Shown: piece after piece, positions 1-9,197 of the stretch
Layout of the letters: the number at the start of each line of letters is the position of its first letter
How positions within the stretch are numbered: position 1 is the first letter of the stretch
Source of the DNA: JAXDJJ01 sp034665745
GTDB taxonomy: Bacteria > Actinomycetota > CADDZG01 > WHSQ01
Direction of reading: 5' to 3'
NCBI GenBank assembly: GCA_034665745.1
Contig: JAXDJJ010000004.1
Location: 1-22,729, forward strand
Length of the DNA: 22,729 nt
The notes under the pieces: generated by a model
What the model saw: the letters and a program-made list of their open reading frames with translations, nothing else
Told to the model about the DNA's origin: nothing
Databases searched by the model: none
Program-made: the position numbers and the translations under genes

Positions 1-362
1 GCTGGGTCGCACACGGTGAGGAAGTTGATGACCTTCGTCTCGTTCTCGGCGGTGACCGGGATAGTGGGCATCCAGTCTGGCGTGTGCTTCGGCGCATTCT
101 TCTCGTAGAAGAAGTCGCTGTTGATCCCGTTCGGCATCCGCTTCAGCGTCAGAGGCCGATCGACGAGGTGGGGGAGCATCGTCGGGGACACGTTGAAGTA
201 GTAGGTGAGTAGGTCGCCCTTCGTGAAGCCCTCCTCCGGCCAGTAGACCTTGTCGAGGTTGGACAACTTGAGTTGCTTGTCACCGGCGCGTGCATGCCAG
301 TGGTCCCCTTGCTTGGTTGCAGGTAACTCGAGTGGGAAGTCGATGGTTGTCACGGGGCTCAT
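1..362 (-). CDS. ligD: LigD-type DNA polymerase/primase domain protein (N-terminal part, cut by window edge)
   Basis: The first 120 codons are visible, reading leftward from an ATG at 362; the rest lies outside the window. The protein shows the conserved N-terminal part of the LigD polymerase (archaeo-eukaryotic primase) domain: LSNLDKVYWPEEGFTKGDLL, then YYFNVSPTMLPHLVDRPLT, then LKRMPNG and FYEKNAP. In the family this domain adds nucleotides or fills gaps during bacterial non-homologous end joining, with Ku and a ligase. The polymerase domain begins within about 30 residues of the start, so the product is either a stand-alone LigD-Pol protein or a LigD whose polymerase domain comes first, as in mycobacteria. 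The catalytic Asp pair lies beyond the window edge. No SD precedes the ATG, but a TATCTT hexamer lies 6 bases upstream. No ku gene is in the window. Confidence 0.9.
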   Translation of the reverse strand, partial: MSPVTTIDFPLELPATKQGDHWHARAGDKQLKLSNLDKVYWPEEGFTKGDLLTYYFNVSPTMLPHLVDRPLTLKRMPNGINSDFFYEKNAPKHTPDWMPTIPVTAENETKVINFLTVCDP

Positions 363-368
363 ACGGGG

Positions 369-374
369 AAGATA
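369..374 (-). promoter_or_regulatory. -10-like hexamer for the leaderless LigD-type gene
   Basis: TATCTT read on the minus strand, 6 bases before the ATG at 362. There is no SD between them, so transcription would start at or next to the start codon. The same layout recurs at other genes in this window. No convincing -35 is visible. Confidence 0.4.
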
Positions 375-412
375 TCGGGGTACGCCGACAACTCTCACGG
401 AGGTGAGTCTCA

Positions 413-931
413 GTGGCGAAAGTCGCCTTCATCCTGGACCAGATGTACGAGGACTCGGAGTTCCGTGTCCCTTACGACCGCGTGAAGGAAGCGGGCCACG
501 AGCCGGTTGTGATCGGACTCGAATCCGGCAAGAAGCTCGAAGGAAAGAGCGACGGTGACACCGTCACCACCGAGAAAGCCATCAGCGACGTGTCCGCCGA
601 TGAGTTCGCGGCCCTCGTCATACCGGGTGGCTACTCGCCGGACAAGATCCGGACCGACGCCAAGATGGTGCAGCTAACGAAGAACATCTTCGATGCGGGC
701 AAGCCGGTTGCTGCGATCTGTCATGCCGGGTGGATGTTGGCTGAGGCAGACATCGTCAAGAACAAGACCGTGACGTCGTGGCCCTCGATCAAGACCGACC
801 TGATCAATGCGGGGGCCGAGTGGGTCGACCAAGAGGTTGTCGAGGACGGCAACCTCATCACCTCCCGCAAGCCAGACGATCTCGAAGCGTTCACGAAGGC
901 GTTGCTGTCACAGATTGAGCAGACGACCTAG
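413..931 (+). CDS. PfpI/DJ-1 family protein (type 1 glutamine amidotransferase-like; protease/deglycase family)
   Basis: This 172-residue protein has the usual length of single-domain PfpI proteins. The nucleophile elbow reads AAICHAG with Cys103 and His104. The family's acidic partner is Glu13, in MYEDSEF. The tail carries the PfpI signature INAGAEWVDQEVV followed by DGNLITSRKPDDL. The family includes intracellular proteases, chaperones and enzymes proposed to repair glyoxal-modified macromolecules; the physiological substrate here cannot be told. The GTG at 413 is chosen because GGAGG lies 8-9 bases before it and the PfpI homology starts at residue 2. The gene diverges from the LigD-type gene and its stop overlaps the convergent methyltransferase stop by 4 bases. 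It is cytoplasmic, with no signal peptide. Confidence 0.93.
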   Translation: MAKVAFILDQMYEDSEFRVPYDRVKEAGHEPVVIGLESGKKLEGKSDGDTVTTEKAISDVSADEFAALVIPGGYSPDKIRTDAKMVQLTKNIFDAGKPVAAICHAGWMLAEADIVKNKTVTSWPSIKTDLINAGAEWVDQEVVEDGNLITSRKPDDLEAFTKALLSQIEQTT

Positions 932-1653
932 CTCCTCCGTCCGACCACGACCTTGAGACCTGCGGGAAGCTCCTCGGAGCCGAACGAAGCCTCGATGGTC
1001 GCGGTCACACCGTGACCCGCTAGCAGGTCGGGGATCTTCGATGTCTCGACGAGCACGTTGTCGTGCCGTTCGTCGCTGCGCTTCCACGAACCATCGTCGT
1101 TCTTCAGGAACGTCGTCATCTCCCGCACGTACTTGTTCGGTGGGGGCTGCGAGAAGCGCGTGATCAAGGCCCAGTCGTCTTTGACTATGGCGAGGTCCTT
1201 CTGATCGATGCGGTGCGTGCCCCACTCGAGGTCGCAGATGTCCAAAGCGAAGACCGAGGACGCCTTGGCGATGTGCTCGAGGGCCCGCCAAATCGCTTCT
1301 TCGGTATCGAGGTAGCTGATCGGATGGCCGATGGAAACGATCGCGTCGACCTGAGGGATCGGGTCATCGGGCAAGGTCAGCAGTTCGAAGCTCGCGGCCC
1401 CCGGGACGTAGTCGCGCGCGATGTCGAGCATCGCGGGAGACGCGTCGGTCGCTATGACCGAGTGGCCTGCATCCACGAGGTATTTGGTGAGCAGTCCGGA
1501 GCCGCACCCGATCTCGAGCACCCGGCCCCCGCGGAATGGCTCGAGCAAAGCGAGTACCCCTGGCGCGCACATGTCGGCGTGGAAGCCGAAGCCGAGGTGA
1601 TGGACCATCGCCAGGTCGGGCTTGTAATAGGGATCGCGCATCGGCTGCATCAT
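928..1653 (-). CDS. Class I SAM-dependent methyltransferase
   Basis: A 241-residue Rossmann-fold methyltransferase. Motif I is VLEIGCGSG (residues 45-53), and Asp70 in VIATDAS sits at the end of strand beta-2, where it would hold the ribose of S-adenosylmethionine. Motif IV is represented by VDAIVSIGHPISYL. The C-terminal half (TRFSQPPPNKYVREMTTFLK) looks like the beta-rich substrate insert of small-molecule methyltransferases. The substrate is unknown. The start is uncertain: ATG codons occur at residues 1, 2 and 5, and the only purine-rich stretch is GGGGGG directly before the first one. The gene follows the aquaporin gene on the same strand, but a hairpin terminator separates them, so it is probably transcribed independently. 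Confidence 0.88.
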   Translation of the reverse strand: MMQPMRDPYYKPDLAMVHHLGFGFHADMCAPGVLALLEPFRGGRVLEIGCGSGLLTKYLVDAGHSVIATDASPAMLDIARDYVPGAASFELLTLPDDPIPQVDAIVSIGHPISYLDTEEAIWRALEHIAKASSVFALDICDLEWGTHRIDQKDLAIVKDDWALITRFSQPPPNKYVREMTTFLKNDDGSWKRSDERHDNVLVETSKIPDLLAGHGVTATIEASFGSEELPAGLKVVVGRRS

Positions 1654-1665
1654 CCCCCCACGAGA

Positions 1666-1689
1666 AGGGCCCCTCCGAAGAGGGGCCCT
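1666..1689 (-). terminator. Intrinsic-type hairpin ending the moa-acs-channel run
   Basis: A perfect 10-bp stem, AGGGCCCCTC against GAGGGGCCCT, with a CGAA tetraloop. It lies between the stop of the aquaporin gene (1711) and the methyltransferase start (1653). The U-tract on the minus strand is short (TTCTCG), so it is a strong hairpin with a weak tail. The palindrome could act in either direction. Confidence 0.65.
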
Positions 1690-1710
1690 GAAACTCTCGG
1701 TTCGGTGCGT

Positions 1711-2691
1711 CTAGACGACCGTGCCTCCGCGCGGAGGCTCGTACGGATCCGCCGTCGCGGCGCCGGGCTGTGGTTCGGGCGCGACCCGCTCGAGGCCAGT
1801 AACGCTCTCGTAGACCAAGGCTGCAGCTGAACCACCGATCAATGGACCGGCCGCGTACACGAGCAGGTCGGACCACGGGATGTTCTTCGTGTCGTAGAGG
1901 AGCGATGCGACGAAGGGGCCGAGGCTCCTTGCGAAGTTCGCCGACCCGCCTGTTGCCGTCGCGGTTACCAAGATCCCGCCTGCGAGGCCCAGACCGATCA
2001 CCCACCCGGACCAGCCCTTCGGTGCCCGGTGGTCGACGGCAACCGCCATGATCGCGGTGACGAGGATGAACGCGATCAGGGCTTCGGCGAGGATCGCCTG
2101 CGGTTCCTTTATCCCTGAGGCAACCCTTGTCGCGCCGAACAAGATGTCGGTGCCTTTAGCCGCGGTACTCCCCGAAGCGAAGAAGTTCGCGCCGTTCTGG
2201 CCGTAGATCCCGGCGATCACGAATGATCCCGCTATCGCGCCGAGACACTGTGCGATCCAGTAGCCGGGGACTTCTTTCCACCTGAACCGACGCACGACTG
2301 CGAGTGAGAACGTGACGGCCGGATTGAAGTGTGCGCCGGAAACGCCGCCGACCGCGTAGACGAGCACGGTCAGCACTGCAGCGAATGCGAACGCAACCGG
2401 CAATATCTCGCTGATCGTCGATGCGCCCGTCCCGACCAAAGCGCCGAACAACTTCTGCTGTTCGGGAACGTCCATACCGGGCAGACCGGCCAGGGCGCCG
2501 AACCGCTGCAGCGGTCCGAGCAACAATGCCGTAGCGGCCCCCGTTCCCACCGCAACGAAGATCAATGTGCCGAAGAACTCTGCTGCTAGGCGCCTAAGAA
2601 GAGGCGCTTCGCCCGTCGCGTCGAGGTCGTCGGTCTGCTCGCCCCGCGCGATGGCTGTCTCTATGCGTGCGCTGTCGTACGCATCTGCCAT
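1711..2691 (-). CDS. MIP/aquaporin family channel with a variant second NPA motif (NFA)
   Basis: A 326-residue membrane protein of the major intrinsic protein family, with six predicted membrane helices and two re-entrant half-helices. The first pore motif is canonical (HFNPAVT, Asn123-Pro124-Ala125). The second reads GGSANFARSLGP, so Pro is replaced by Phe253 while Asn252 and the filter Arg255 are kept. The filter position three residues before Asn252 is Gly249, which suggests a wide or non-classical pore (inference). The N-terminus (about 30 residues) and the C-terminus (about 35, proline-rich) are hydrophilic. AGGAAGGAG lies about 7 bases before the ATG. Only 19 bases separate it from the acetyl-CoA synthetase stop, which suggests cotranscription and perhaps passage of acetic acid, glycerol or another small neutral solute. 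Substrate unproven. Confidence 0.92.
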   Translation of the reverse strand: MADAYDSARIETAIARGEQTDDLDATGEAPLLRRLAAEFFGTLIFVAVGTGAATALLLGPLQRFGALAGLPGMDVPEQQKLFGALVGTGASTISEILPVAFAFAAVLTVLVYAVGGVSGAHFNPAVTFSLAVVRRFRWKEVPGYWIAQCLGAIAGSFVIAGIYGQNGANFFASGSTAAKGTDILFGATRVASGIKEPQAILAEALIAFILVTAIMAVAVDHRAPKGWSGWVIGLGLAGGILVTATATGGSANFARSLGPFVASLLYDTKNIPWSDLLVYAAGPLIGGSAAALVYESVTGLERVAPEPQPGAATADPYEPPRGGTVV

Positions 2692-2710
2692 TCGAACTCC
2701 TTCCTTTCGG

Positions 2711-4678
<1,968 letters not shown>

Positions 4679-4710
4679 GACCCTCCCCAGTGTGGCTGAA
4701 CCGGGCAACC

Positions 4711-5187
4711 CTAGTGGGCGCTCGAGGACTGGAGCACATCGAGGGCGTGACCCAGGATGCCGAGGACCGCATCAAGGCTTTCGGTGGCCCCCTTCGGGCT
4801 GCCCGGGAGGTTCAAGATCAGGCTCTGGCCGATGGTCCCGGCGACGGCGCGGGACAGGGCCGCCATCGGTGTCTTCTCGAGGCCCGTGGCGCGCATCAGC
4901 TCGGCGAGTCCCGGAACCTCCTTGTCAATCACTTCGAGGGTTGCCTCGGGGGTCACGTCGCGCGCCGCAAGGCCGGTACCTCCCGTGGTCACGATGAGGC
5001 TGTAGCCGTCCTTCACCGCAGAGCGGAGGACGGCAGTGATCTCGGTGCGGTCATCGGCAACGACCATCGGTTCGCCGACCTCGAAGCCGGCAGTCGTGAG
5101 CTGCTCTGCGACCGCGGGACCCGACTCGTCTTTCTGCTCGCCGGCGGAGCTTCGATCGCTGATCGTGATGACGAGGGCGCGCCTCAC
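4711..5187 (-). CDS. MogA/MoaB family molybdenum cofactor biosynthesis protein
   Basis: A 158-residue protein of the molybdopterin adenylyltransferase family, which activates molybdopterin with ATP before molybdate insertion. It begins RRALVITISDRSSAGEQKD, carries the nucleotide-binding loop TTGGTGLAARDVTPEA (about 67-82) and ends with LNLPGSPKGATESL (126-138), all family signatures. The GTG at 5187 is chosen because homology begins there and its GTGA overlaps the SDR stop TGA, which suggests translational coupling. A longer open frame reaching 5430 runs inside the SDR gene and has shadow-like, Arg-rich composition. MogA and MoaB paralogues cannot be separated by eye, so no symbol is given. 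Confidence 0.92.
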   Translation of the reverse strand: MRRALVITISDRSSAGEQKDESGPAVAEQLTTAGFEVGEPMVVADDRTEITAVLRSAVKDGYSLIVTTGGTGLAARDVTPEATLEVIDKEVPGLAELMRATGLEKTPMAALSRAVAGTIGQSLILNLPGSPKGATESLDAVLGILGHALDVLQSSSAH

Positions 5188-5960
5188 GTGCTCATCGAGC
5201 GCAACTGACCACCGTCGACCGTGAGAGTGACACCGCTGATGTACGAGGCGGCCTCGGATGCGAGGAAGGCGACCGCGTTGCCGAACTCGAGTGGGTCGCC
5301 GAGACGGCCCATCGGGATCGAGGCCGCCATGCGCGCCTTGATCTCGGCGACCGGTTTGCCTTCCGCGGTGGCACGTGCCTCGTCGAGCTGGCGCACGCGC
5401 GGGGTGTCGTGATGACCGGGAGCAACGCAAAGGACCCGGATGTTGTCGGACGCGAGCTCGCGCGCCAGGGTCTTCGCCATCCCAACGACTGCCGCTCGCA
5501 TCATGTTTGACAGCAGCAATCCGTCCACGACCTCTTTCGTCGTGATCGAGGTGATGTAGACAACGGCCCCGCCTCCGCGTGCGCGCATCGATGGAAGCAC
5601 CGCTTTCGTCGCACGCCAGGCCGAAGCCGCCGTGAGATCGAACGCGTGGAGCATCGCGGCGTCGTCGAAATCGTCGAACGTGCCGGGTGGGGGACCGCCG
5701 GCGTTAGCCACGAGGATGTCGATCCCGCCGAGTCGTTCTTCGATGGCCCGGCCGGTGGCCGCGATCGCATCACCGTCGGTAACGTCCAGTGGGAACGCGT
5801 GGCCCCCGATGTCCTTCGCAGCGGCCGCGAGTTTGTCCTCGCCCCGAGCCGACAGGGCAACCGTGGCCCCTTCTTGCGCGAGCACCCGGGCGGACGCAAG
5901 TCCGAGACCGGATGAGGCCCCAAGCACCCACGCCACCTTGTTAGCGAGACCTAGATCCAC
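5184..5960 (-). CDS. SDR-family oxidoreductase-like protein with atypical active site
   Basis: A 258-residue short-chain dehydrogenase fold. The cofactor loop is GASSGLG (14-20), followed by VALSARGEDKL, which suggests NADPH preference (inference), and the conserved ANAGGPPPG. Ser138 (ITSITT) is kept. The usual catalytic YxxxK is absent: the aligned segment is LLLSNMMRAAVVGMAK, with Ser151 and Arg155 in place of Tyr and Lys. This matches an SDR subgroup I recall as beta-ketoacyl-ACP-reductase-like proteins lacking the standard tetrad, so function is unknown. GTG is used as the start, directly after the moaE stop, with AGGAGG about 8 bases upstream inside moaE. Its place between moaE and the MogA-type gene, with a 4-base overlap to the latter, implies cotranscription with cofactor genes. 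Confidence 0.9.
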   Translation of the reverse strand: MDLGLANKVAWVLGASSGLGLASARVLAQEGATVALSARGEDKLAAAAKDIGGHAFPLDVTDGDAIAATGRAIEERLGGIDILVANAGGPPPGTFDDFDDAAMLHAFDLTAASAWRATKAVLPSMRARGGGAVVYITSITTKEVVDGLLLSNMMRAAVVGMAKTLARELASDNIRVLCVAPGHHDTPRVRQLDEARATAEGKPVAEIKARMAASIPMGRLGDPLEFGNAVAFLASEAASYISGVTLTVDGGQLRSMST

Positions 5961-6392
5961 CTAGCGTCCTCCTACCCACGACGAGCCGTCCGCGTAGATC
6001 TCTTTCTTCCAGATAGGCACCGTGGCTTTGAGCTCGTCGATCAGCCACCGGCATGCGTCGAGAGCTTCAGCGCGATGTGGGGAACTGCACGCAACGACGA
6101 CGGTCGGTTCGCCGAGCTCACATGTTCCGGTCCTGTGCAGCGCGACGACGCGCTCGAGACCCCACTTGTGGGCGGCTTCCAGCGCGAGAGAACGCAGGGT
6201 CTCCTCGGCCAAGGTTGGGTGTGCCTCGTACTCCAAGCCGGTCACCTGTTTGTCCGTGTCGTCGCTCGGGGTCGATCGAACGGTGCCGACGAACACTCCG
6301 ATCCCACCGCTGGTGGGGGTACCGGCCGCTCCGATCACCGCGGCGATATCAAGGGGGGCCGCGCTGATGGCCACCGACAGCTCGACGCTCAT
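5961..6392 (-). CDS. moaE: Molybdopterin synthase catalytic (large) subunit MoaE
   Basis: A 143-residue protein of normal MoaE length. With thiocarboxylated MoaD it converts cyclic pyranopterin monophosphate into molybdopterin. Family motifs are GVFVGTVRS, LEYEAHPT, HRTGTCELGEPTVVVAC, SSPHRAEALDACRW and the active-site segment PIWKKEIYADGSSWVG, with the paired lysines expected in the catalytic pocket. The ATG overlaps the moaA stop as ATGA, so translation is probably coupled. No moaD or moaC is present in the window; they must lie elsewhere if the pathway is complete. Confidence 0.96.
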   Translation of the reverse strand: MSVELSVAISAAPLDIAAVIGAAGTPTSGGIGVFVGTVRSTPSDDTDKQVTGLEYEAHPTLAEETLRSLALEAAHKWGLERVVALHRTGTCELGEPTVVVACSSPHRAEALDACRWLIDELKATVPIWKKEIYADGSSWVGGR

Positions 6393-7399
6393 CCGCCGAT
6401 CATCGACATAGAGCGTGCCGGCTTAACGAAGTCGGCCTTACCGATCCTGTGGCCGGACCATTTGGATGCAACGCAGGCTCGTGCAAGAACGGCGATGTCG
6501 TCGTCGGATGCTCCGTCCCGCAGGGGCGTCTTGAGGTCGGTCTCTTCCAACGAGAACAGACACGCACGCAGCTGGCCGTCAGCCGTCAGTCGCAACCTGT
6601 CGCAGGTGTCGCAGAACGGCGCGGTCACCGACGGGATGACCCCAACCGTTCCCGGGGCCCCATCGGCGAAGCGGAACGTAGTTGCTGGTTGGGGGCCGGT
6701 TGCCGTCACCGGGACGAGGGGATAGCGCGCTCCGATCCGTTCGAGGATCTCGTCGGCCCCTACGACCTCTTCCCTCTTCCATTCATCCTGGGCGTCGAGG
6801 GGCATGTATTCGATGAAACGAACGGCGTAGCCGCTCTTTCGGGCAAGGGAGGCGAACGCGATGGCTTCGTCATCGTTGTGACCACGCATCACGACCGTGT
6901 TGATCTTTATGGGGCCCAGATCGTTGGCCACCGCCGCTTCCAGCCCCCGCATGACTTCGTCGAACGCATCTCGGAGCGTGAGCTCGGCGAAACGATGCTT
7001 GATCAAGGAATCGCAGGACACGGTCACCCGGTCGAGCCCGGCGGCCGCAAGGTCGGTCGCGTGCTCGGCCAGGAGGTAGCCGTTTGTGGTCAACGAGATG
7101 TCGAGTTCGTCGGACAGCCCTCGGAGCATCCGGATCAAGGTGGGGAGCTCCCGGCGGACCAACGGCTCGCCGCCGGTGACCTTCACGGAACGAACCCCGC
7201 TGGCAACCAGGATCCCGGTCAACCTGGTGATCTCCTCGAACGAGAGCAATCCTTCCTTGGGCATCCACTGCAAACCCTCGGGGGGCATGCAATAACGGCA
7301 GCGGAAGTTGCATCGATCTGTGACCGAAACCCTCAGGTCGGTGGCGACGCGGCCGAAGCCATCAACCAGCGGTTGGCGCGTCTGGTCCATGGGAGTCAT
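6389..7399 (-). CDS. moaA: GTP 3',8-cyclase MoaA (radical SAM)
   Basis: A 336-residue radical-SAM enzyme that performs the first step of molybdenum cofactor synthesis, converting GTP to 3',8-cyclo-GTP. The N-terminal cluster motif is CNFRCRYC (Cys30, Cys34, Cys37), followed by KVTGGEPLVR and LTTNGYLL. The second cluster, which binds the purine, is CDTC plus RACLFS (Cys263, Cys266, Cys280). The tail ends SMSMIGG, the conserved C-terminal Gly-Gly. Residues 127-131 read VSCDS where VSLDS is usual. It is the first gene of the leftward six-gene run and diverges from sqdB with only 25 bases between starts. The start is an ATG without a good SD; a second ATG lies three codons on. Confidence 0.96.
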   Translation of the reverse strand: MTPMDQTRQPLVDGFGRVATDLRVSVTDRCNFRCRYCMPPEGLQWMPKEGLLSFEEITRLTGILVASGVRSVKVTGGEPLVRRELPTLIRMLRGLSDELDISLTTNGYLLAEHATDLAAAGLDRVTVSCDSLIKHRFAELTLRDAFDEVMRGLEAAVANDLGPIKINTVVMRGHNDDEAIAFASLARKSGYAVRFIEYMPLDAQDEWKREEVVGADEILERIGARYPLVPVTATGPQPATTFRFADGAPGTVGVIPSVTAPFCDTCDRLRLTADGQLRACLFSLEETDLKTPLRDGASDDDIAVLARACVASKWSGHRIGKADFVKPARSMSMIGG

Positions 7400-7411
7400 C
7401 GTCGCACGGTT

Positions 7412-7417
7412 TATCCT
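7412..7417 (+). promoter_or_regulatory. -10-like hexamer for sqdB, probably bidirectional
   Basis: TATCCT lies 7 bases before the sqdB GTG at 7425, with no SD, a leaderless layout. Read on the other strand the same bases give AGGATA/CAGGAT, which could serve the divergent moaA transcript 13 bases from its ATG. No clear -35 is visible for either direction. Confidence 0.4.
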
Positions 7418-7424
7418 GCCCGGC

Positions 7425-8585
7425 GTGCGAGTACTGATCCTTGGTGGAGACGGTTATCTCGGCTGGCCTACGGCCATGCATCTATCCGCGCGCGGCCACG
7501 AAGTGATGGTCGTGGACAACTTCTTGCGCCGGGCGATGTCGGTCGAACTGGGGGCCGGCTCGCTGACGCCCATCCGCAGTCTGCAGGAGCGAGCCAAGGC
7601 GTGGGCCGAGGTCAACGGAGCGGAGGTTCAGGTCGAGATCGGTGATCTCGTCGACCCGCAGTTCGTCGATCGCATCTTCACGGAATTCAAGCCCGATTCG
7701 GTCATCCACTACGGCGAGCAGCCGAGTGCGCCGTTCTCGATGATCGACCGCAAGCACGCCGTCGACACTCAGCGCAACAACGTCGAGGGCAACCTCAACG
7801 TCTTGTTCGCGATGCGCGACATCGCACCGGATTCACACCTCGTGAAGCTCGGGACGATGGGCGAGTACGGAACCCCGAACATCGACATCGAAGAGGGCTA
7901 CATCGAGATCGAGCACAAGGGCCGCAAGGACACGCTGCCGTTCCCGAAACTCCCGGGCTCGATGTATCACCTCAGCAAGGTCCACGACTCGCACAACATC
8001 CACTTCGGATGTCGTATCTGGGGCCTGCGTGCAACCGACCTGAACCAAGGCGTCGTTTACGGGATACGCACCGATGAGACTGACCTCGACGAACGCCTCT
8101 GCACCCGCTTCGACTACGACGAAGTGCTTGGGACCGCTCTCAACCGGTTCTGTGTGCAAGCCGTCGTCGGTTATCCGTTGTCTGTCTACGGCAAGGGCGG
8201 CCAAACGCGCGGCTTCCTCAACATCATCGACACGATGCAGTGCGTGCGTCTTGCGGTCGAGAACCCTGCGGACTCTGGAGAGTTCCGCGTCTTCAACCAG
8301 TTCACCGAGCAGTTCTCGGTCAACGACCTTGCCGAACGCGTCCAGAGGGTCGGCGAAGGCCTCGGGATCAACGTCGAGATCGCTCCGGTCAAGGACCCCC
8401 GCATCGAGATGGAAGAGCACTATTACAACGCGACCCACACGAAGCTTCTCGATCTCGGACTCGAGCCCAACCTCTTGACCGACGACGTCGTGGCCCATCT
8501 GATCGAGACGATCCAGCGCTACAAGGACCGGATCCTTCTCGATCCGATCGCCCCGAAAACGAAGTGGGACCCGCGGAACACTTAG
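7425..8585 (+). CDS. sqdB: UDP-sulfoquinovose synthase homologue (SQD1/SqdB family)
   Basis: A 386-residue extended SDR (NAD-dependent epimerase fold). The family enzyme makes UDP-sulfoquinovose from UDP-glucose and sulfite, the head-group donor for sulfolipid and for some glycans. It is strikingly close to plant SQD1 in remembered motifs: ILGGDGYLGW at the NAD loop, GEQPSAPFSMID, KLGTMGEYGTPNIDIEEGY, YHLSKVHDSHNI, ATDLNQGVVYG, YGKGGQTRGFLNI and FNQFTEQFSVNDL. The catalytic set is Thr144, Tyr181 and Lys185, matching the known Thr-Tyr-Lys. The GTG at 7425 is chosen because the Rossmann strand starts at residue 2 and a -10-like hexamer sits 7 bases before it; upstream codons in frame lack family similarity. 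No SqdX/SQD2 glycosyltransferase is visible in the window. Confidence 0.95.
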   Translation: MRVLILGGDGYLGWPTAMHLSARGHEVMVVDNFLRRAMSVELGAGSLTPIRSLQERAKAWAEVNGAEVQVEIGDLVDPQFVDRIFTEFKPDSVIHYGEQPSAPFSMIDRKHAVDTQRNNVEGNLNVLFAMRDIAPDSHLVKLGTMGEYGTPNIDIEEGYIEIEHKGRKDTLPFPKLPGSMYHLSKVHDSHNIHFGCRIWGLRATDLNQGVVYGIRTDETDLDERLCTRFDYDEVLGTALNRFCVQAVVGYPLSVYGKGGQTRGFLNIIDTMQCVRLAVENPADSGEFRVFNQFTEQFSVNDLAERVQRVGEGLGINVEIAPVKDPRIEMEEHYYNATHTKLLDLGLEPNLLTDDVVAHLIETIQRYKDRILLDPIAPKTKWDPRNT

Positions 8586-8608
8586 GCCTTTCCGTGCGTC
8601 TAACCACC

Positions 8609-9139
8609 ATGAAGCGAACCCTCACAGCTGCGCTGGTCCTCGCTCTGTGTGTTGTTGGACTAACGCCCGCGTTCGCTCATCACCGGCAGCCTCCCCGCGC
8701 GATCCTGAAAGCGCCTCAAGCGTGGCAGAAGGGCGTGCTCGGCACGCACTGCTGGAACTACTTCGACAAGGGCTCGGACGAAGGCGTGGGATTCTGTGCC
8801 GATTCCCTCCACTCCTTCCCCGAGCCCGATAGCTCTACCGCGGGGGCCGACGCCACGATCCGATTGTGGGCCAACCGCCTGCCCAAGGAGGCGAGCGTCG
8901 ATGTGTGGACCGAGGTTGACGAGAACGGTCAGCCGGTCGGCGACCCGGAACGCCTGGTATCGACGCTGAAGCCACACCGCAAAGACGGCGTGATCGTCGC
9001 CTACGACCTCCGCTTCCAGCTGCCCGATGGTGCGGGCGACCTGTACCTGAACGCGTTCGCGAAGTGGGGGGCCCTGCGCTTCGACGACGGCCGAGCCGAT
9101 GGCGACGCCTTCTACGACTTCCACCTGACGACCTCGTAG
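8609..9139 (+). CDS. Secreted protein of unknown function
   Basis: A 176-residue protein that I do not recognise. It starts with a typical Sec signal peptide: basic MKR, a hydrophobic core (about residues 5-20) and an AFA-HH cleavage site near residue 23. The mature part has two cysteines (Cys48, Cys63) around a WNYFDKG segment that could form a disulfide. The rest alternates polar and hydrophobic residues (VDVWTEVDENGQPV, VIVAYDLRFQLPDGAGDLYL), which suggests a beta-sandwich. It lies 23 bases after sqdB on the same strand and could be cotranscribed. An in-frame GTG at 8594 would add five residues; neither start has a strong SD. Confidence 0.8.
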   Translation: MKRTLTAALVLALCVVGLTPAFAHHRQPPRAILKAPQAWQKGVLGTHCWNYFDKGSDEGVGFCADSLHSFPEPDSSTAGADATIRLWANRLPKEASVDVWTEVDENGQPVGDPERLVSTLKPHRKDGVIVAYDLRFQLPDGAGDLYLNAFAKWGALRFDDGRADGDAFYDFHLTTS

Positions 9140-9197
9140 GCAGGAAGCCCGCCCCACGCGCCGAATCTCCGAGGTAGCCAACCAAGGAGATATCCAG

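Noticed and set aside
1063..1830. A 255-codon plus-strand open frame opposite the methyltransferase and the end of the channel gene.
   Set aside because: It crosses a terminator hairpin and two real genes, has shadow composition and no recognisable domain.
4679..4708. A TTG start 30 bases upstream for acetyl-CoA synthetase.
   Set aside because: The ATG at 4678 has GGGAGG 4 bases before it, and the extra ten residues are not family-like.
5188..5430. An N-terminal extension of the MogA/MoaB-type protein.
   Set aside because: The extra codons lie inside the SDR gene, are Arg-rich and precede the conserved start; the GTGA overlap start at 5187 is better.
6449..7645. A 398-codon plus-strand open frame opposite moaA that runs into sqdB in another frame.
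   Set aside because: moaA and sqdB are certain on motifs; this frame is a high-GC shadow.
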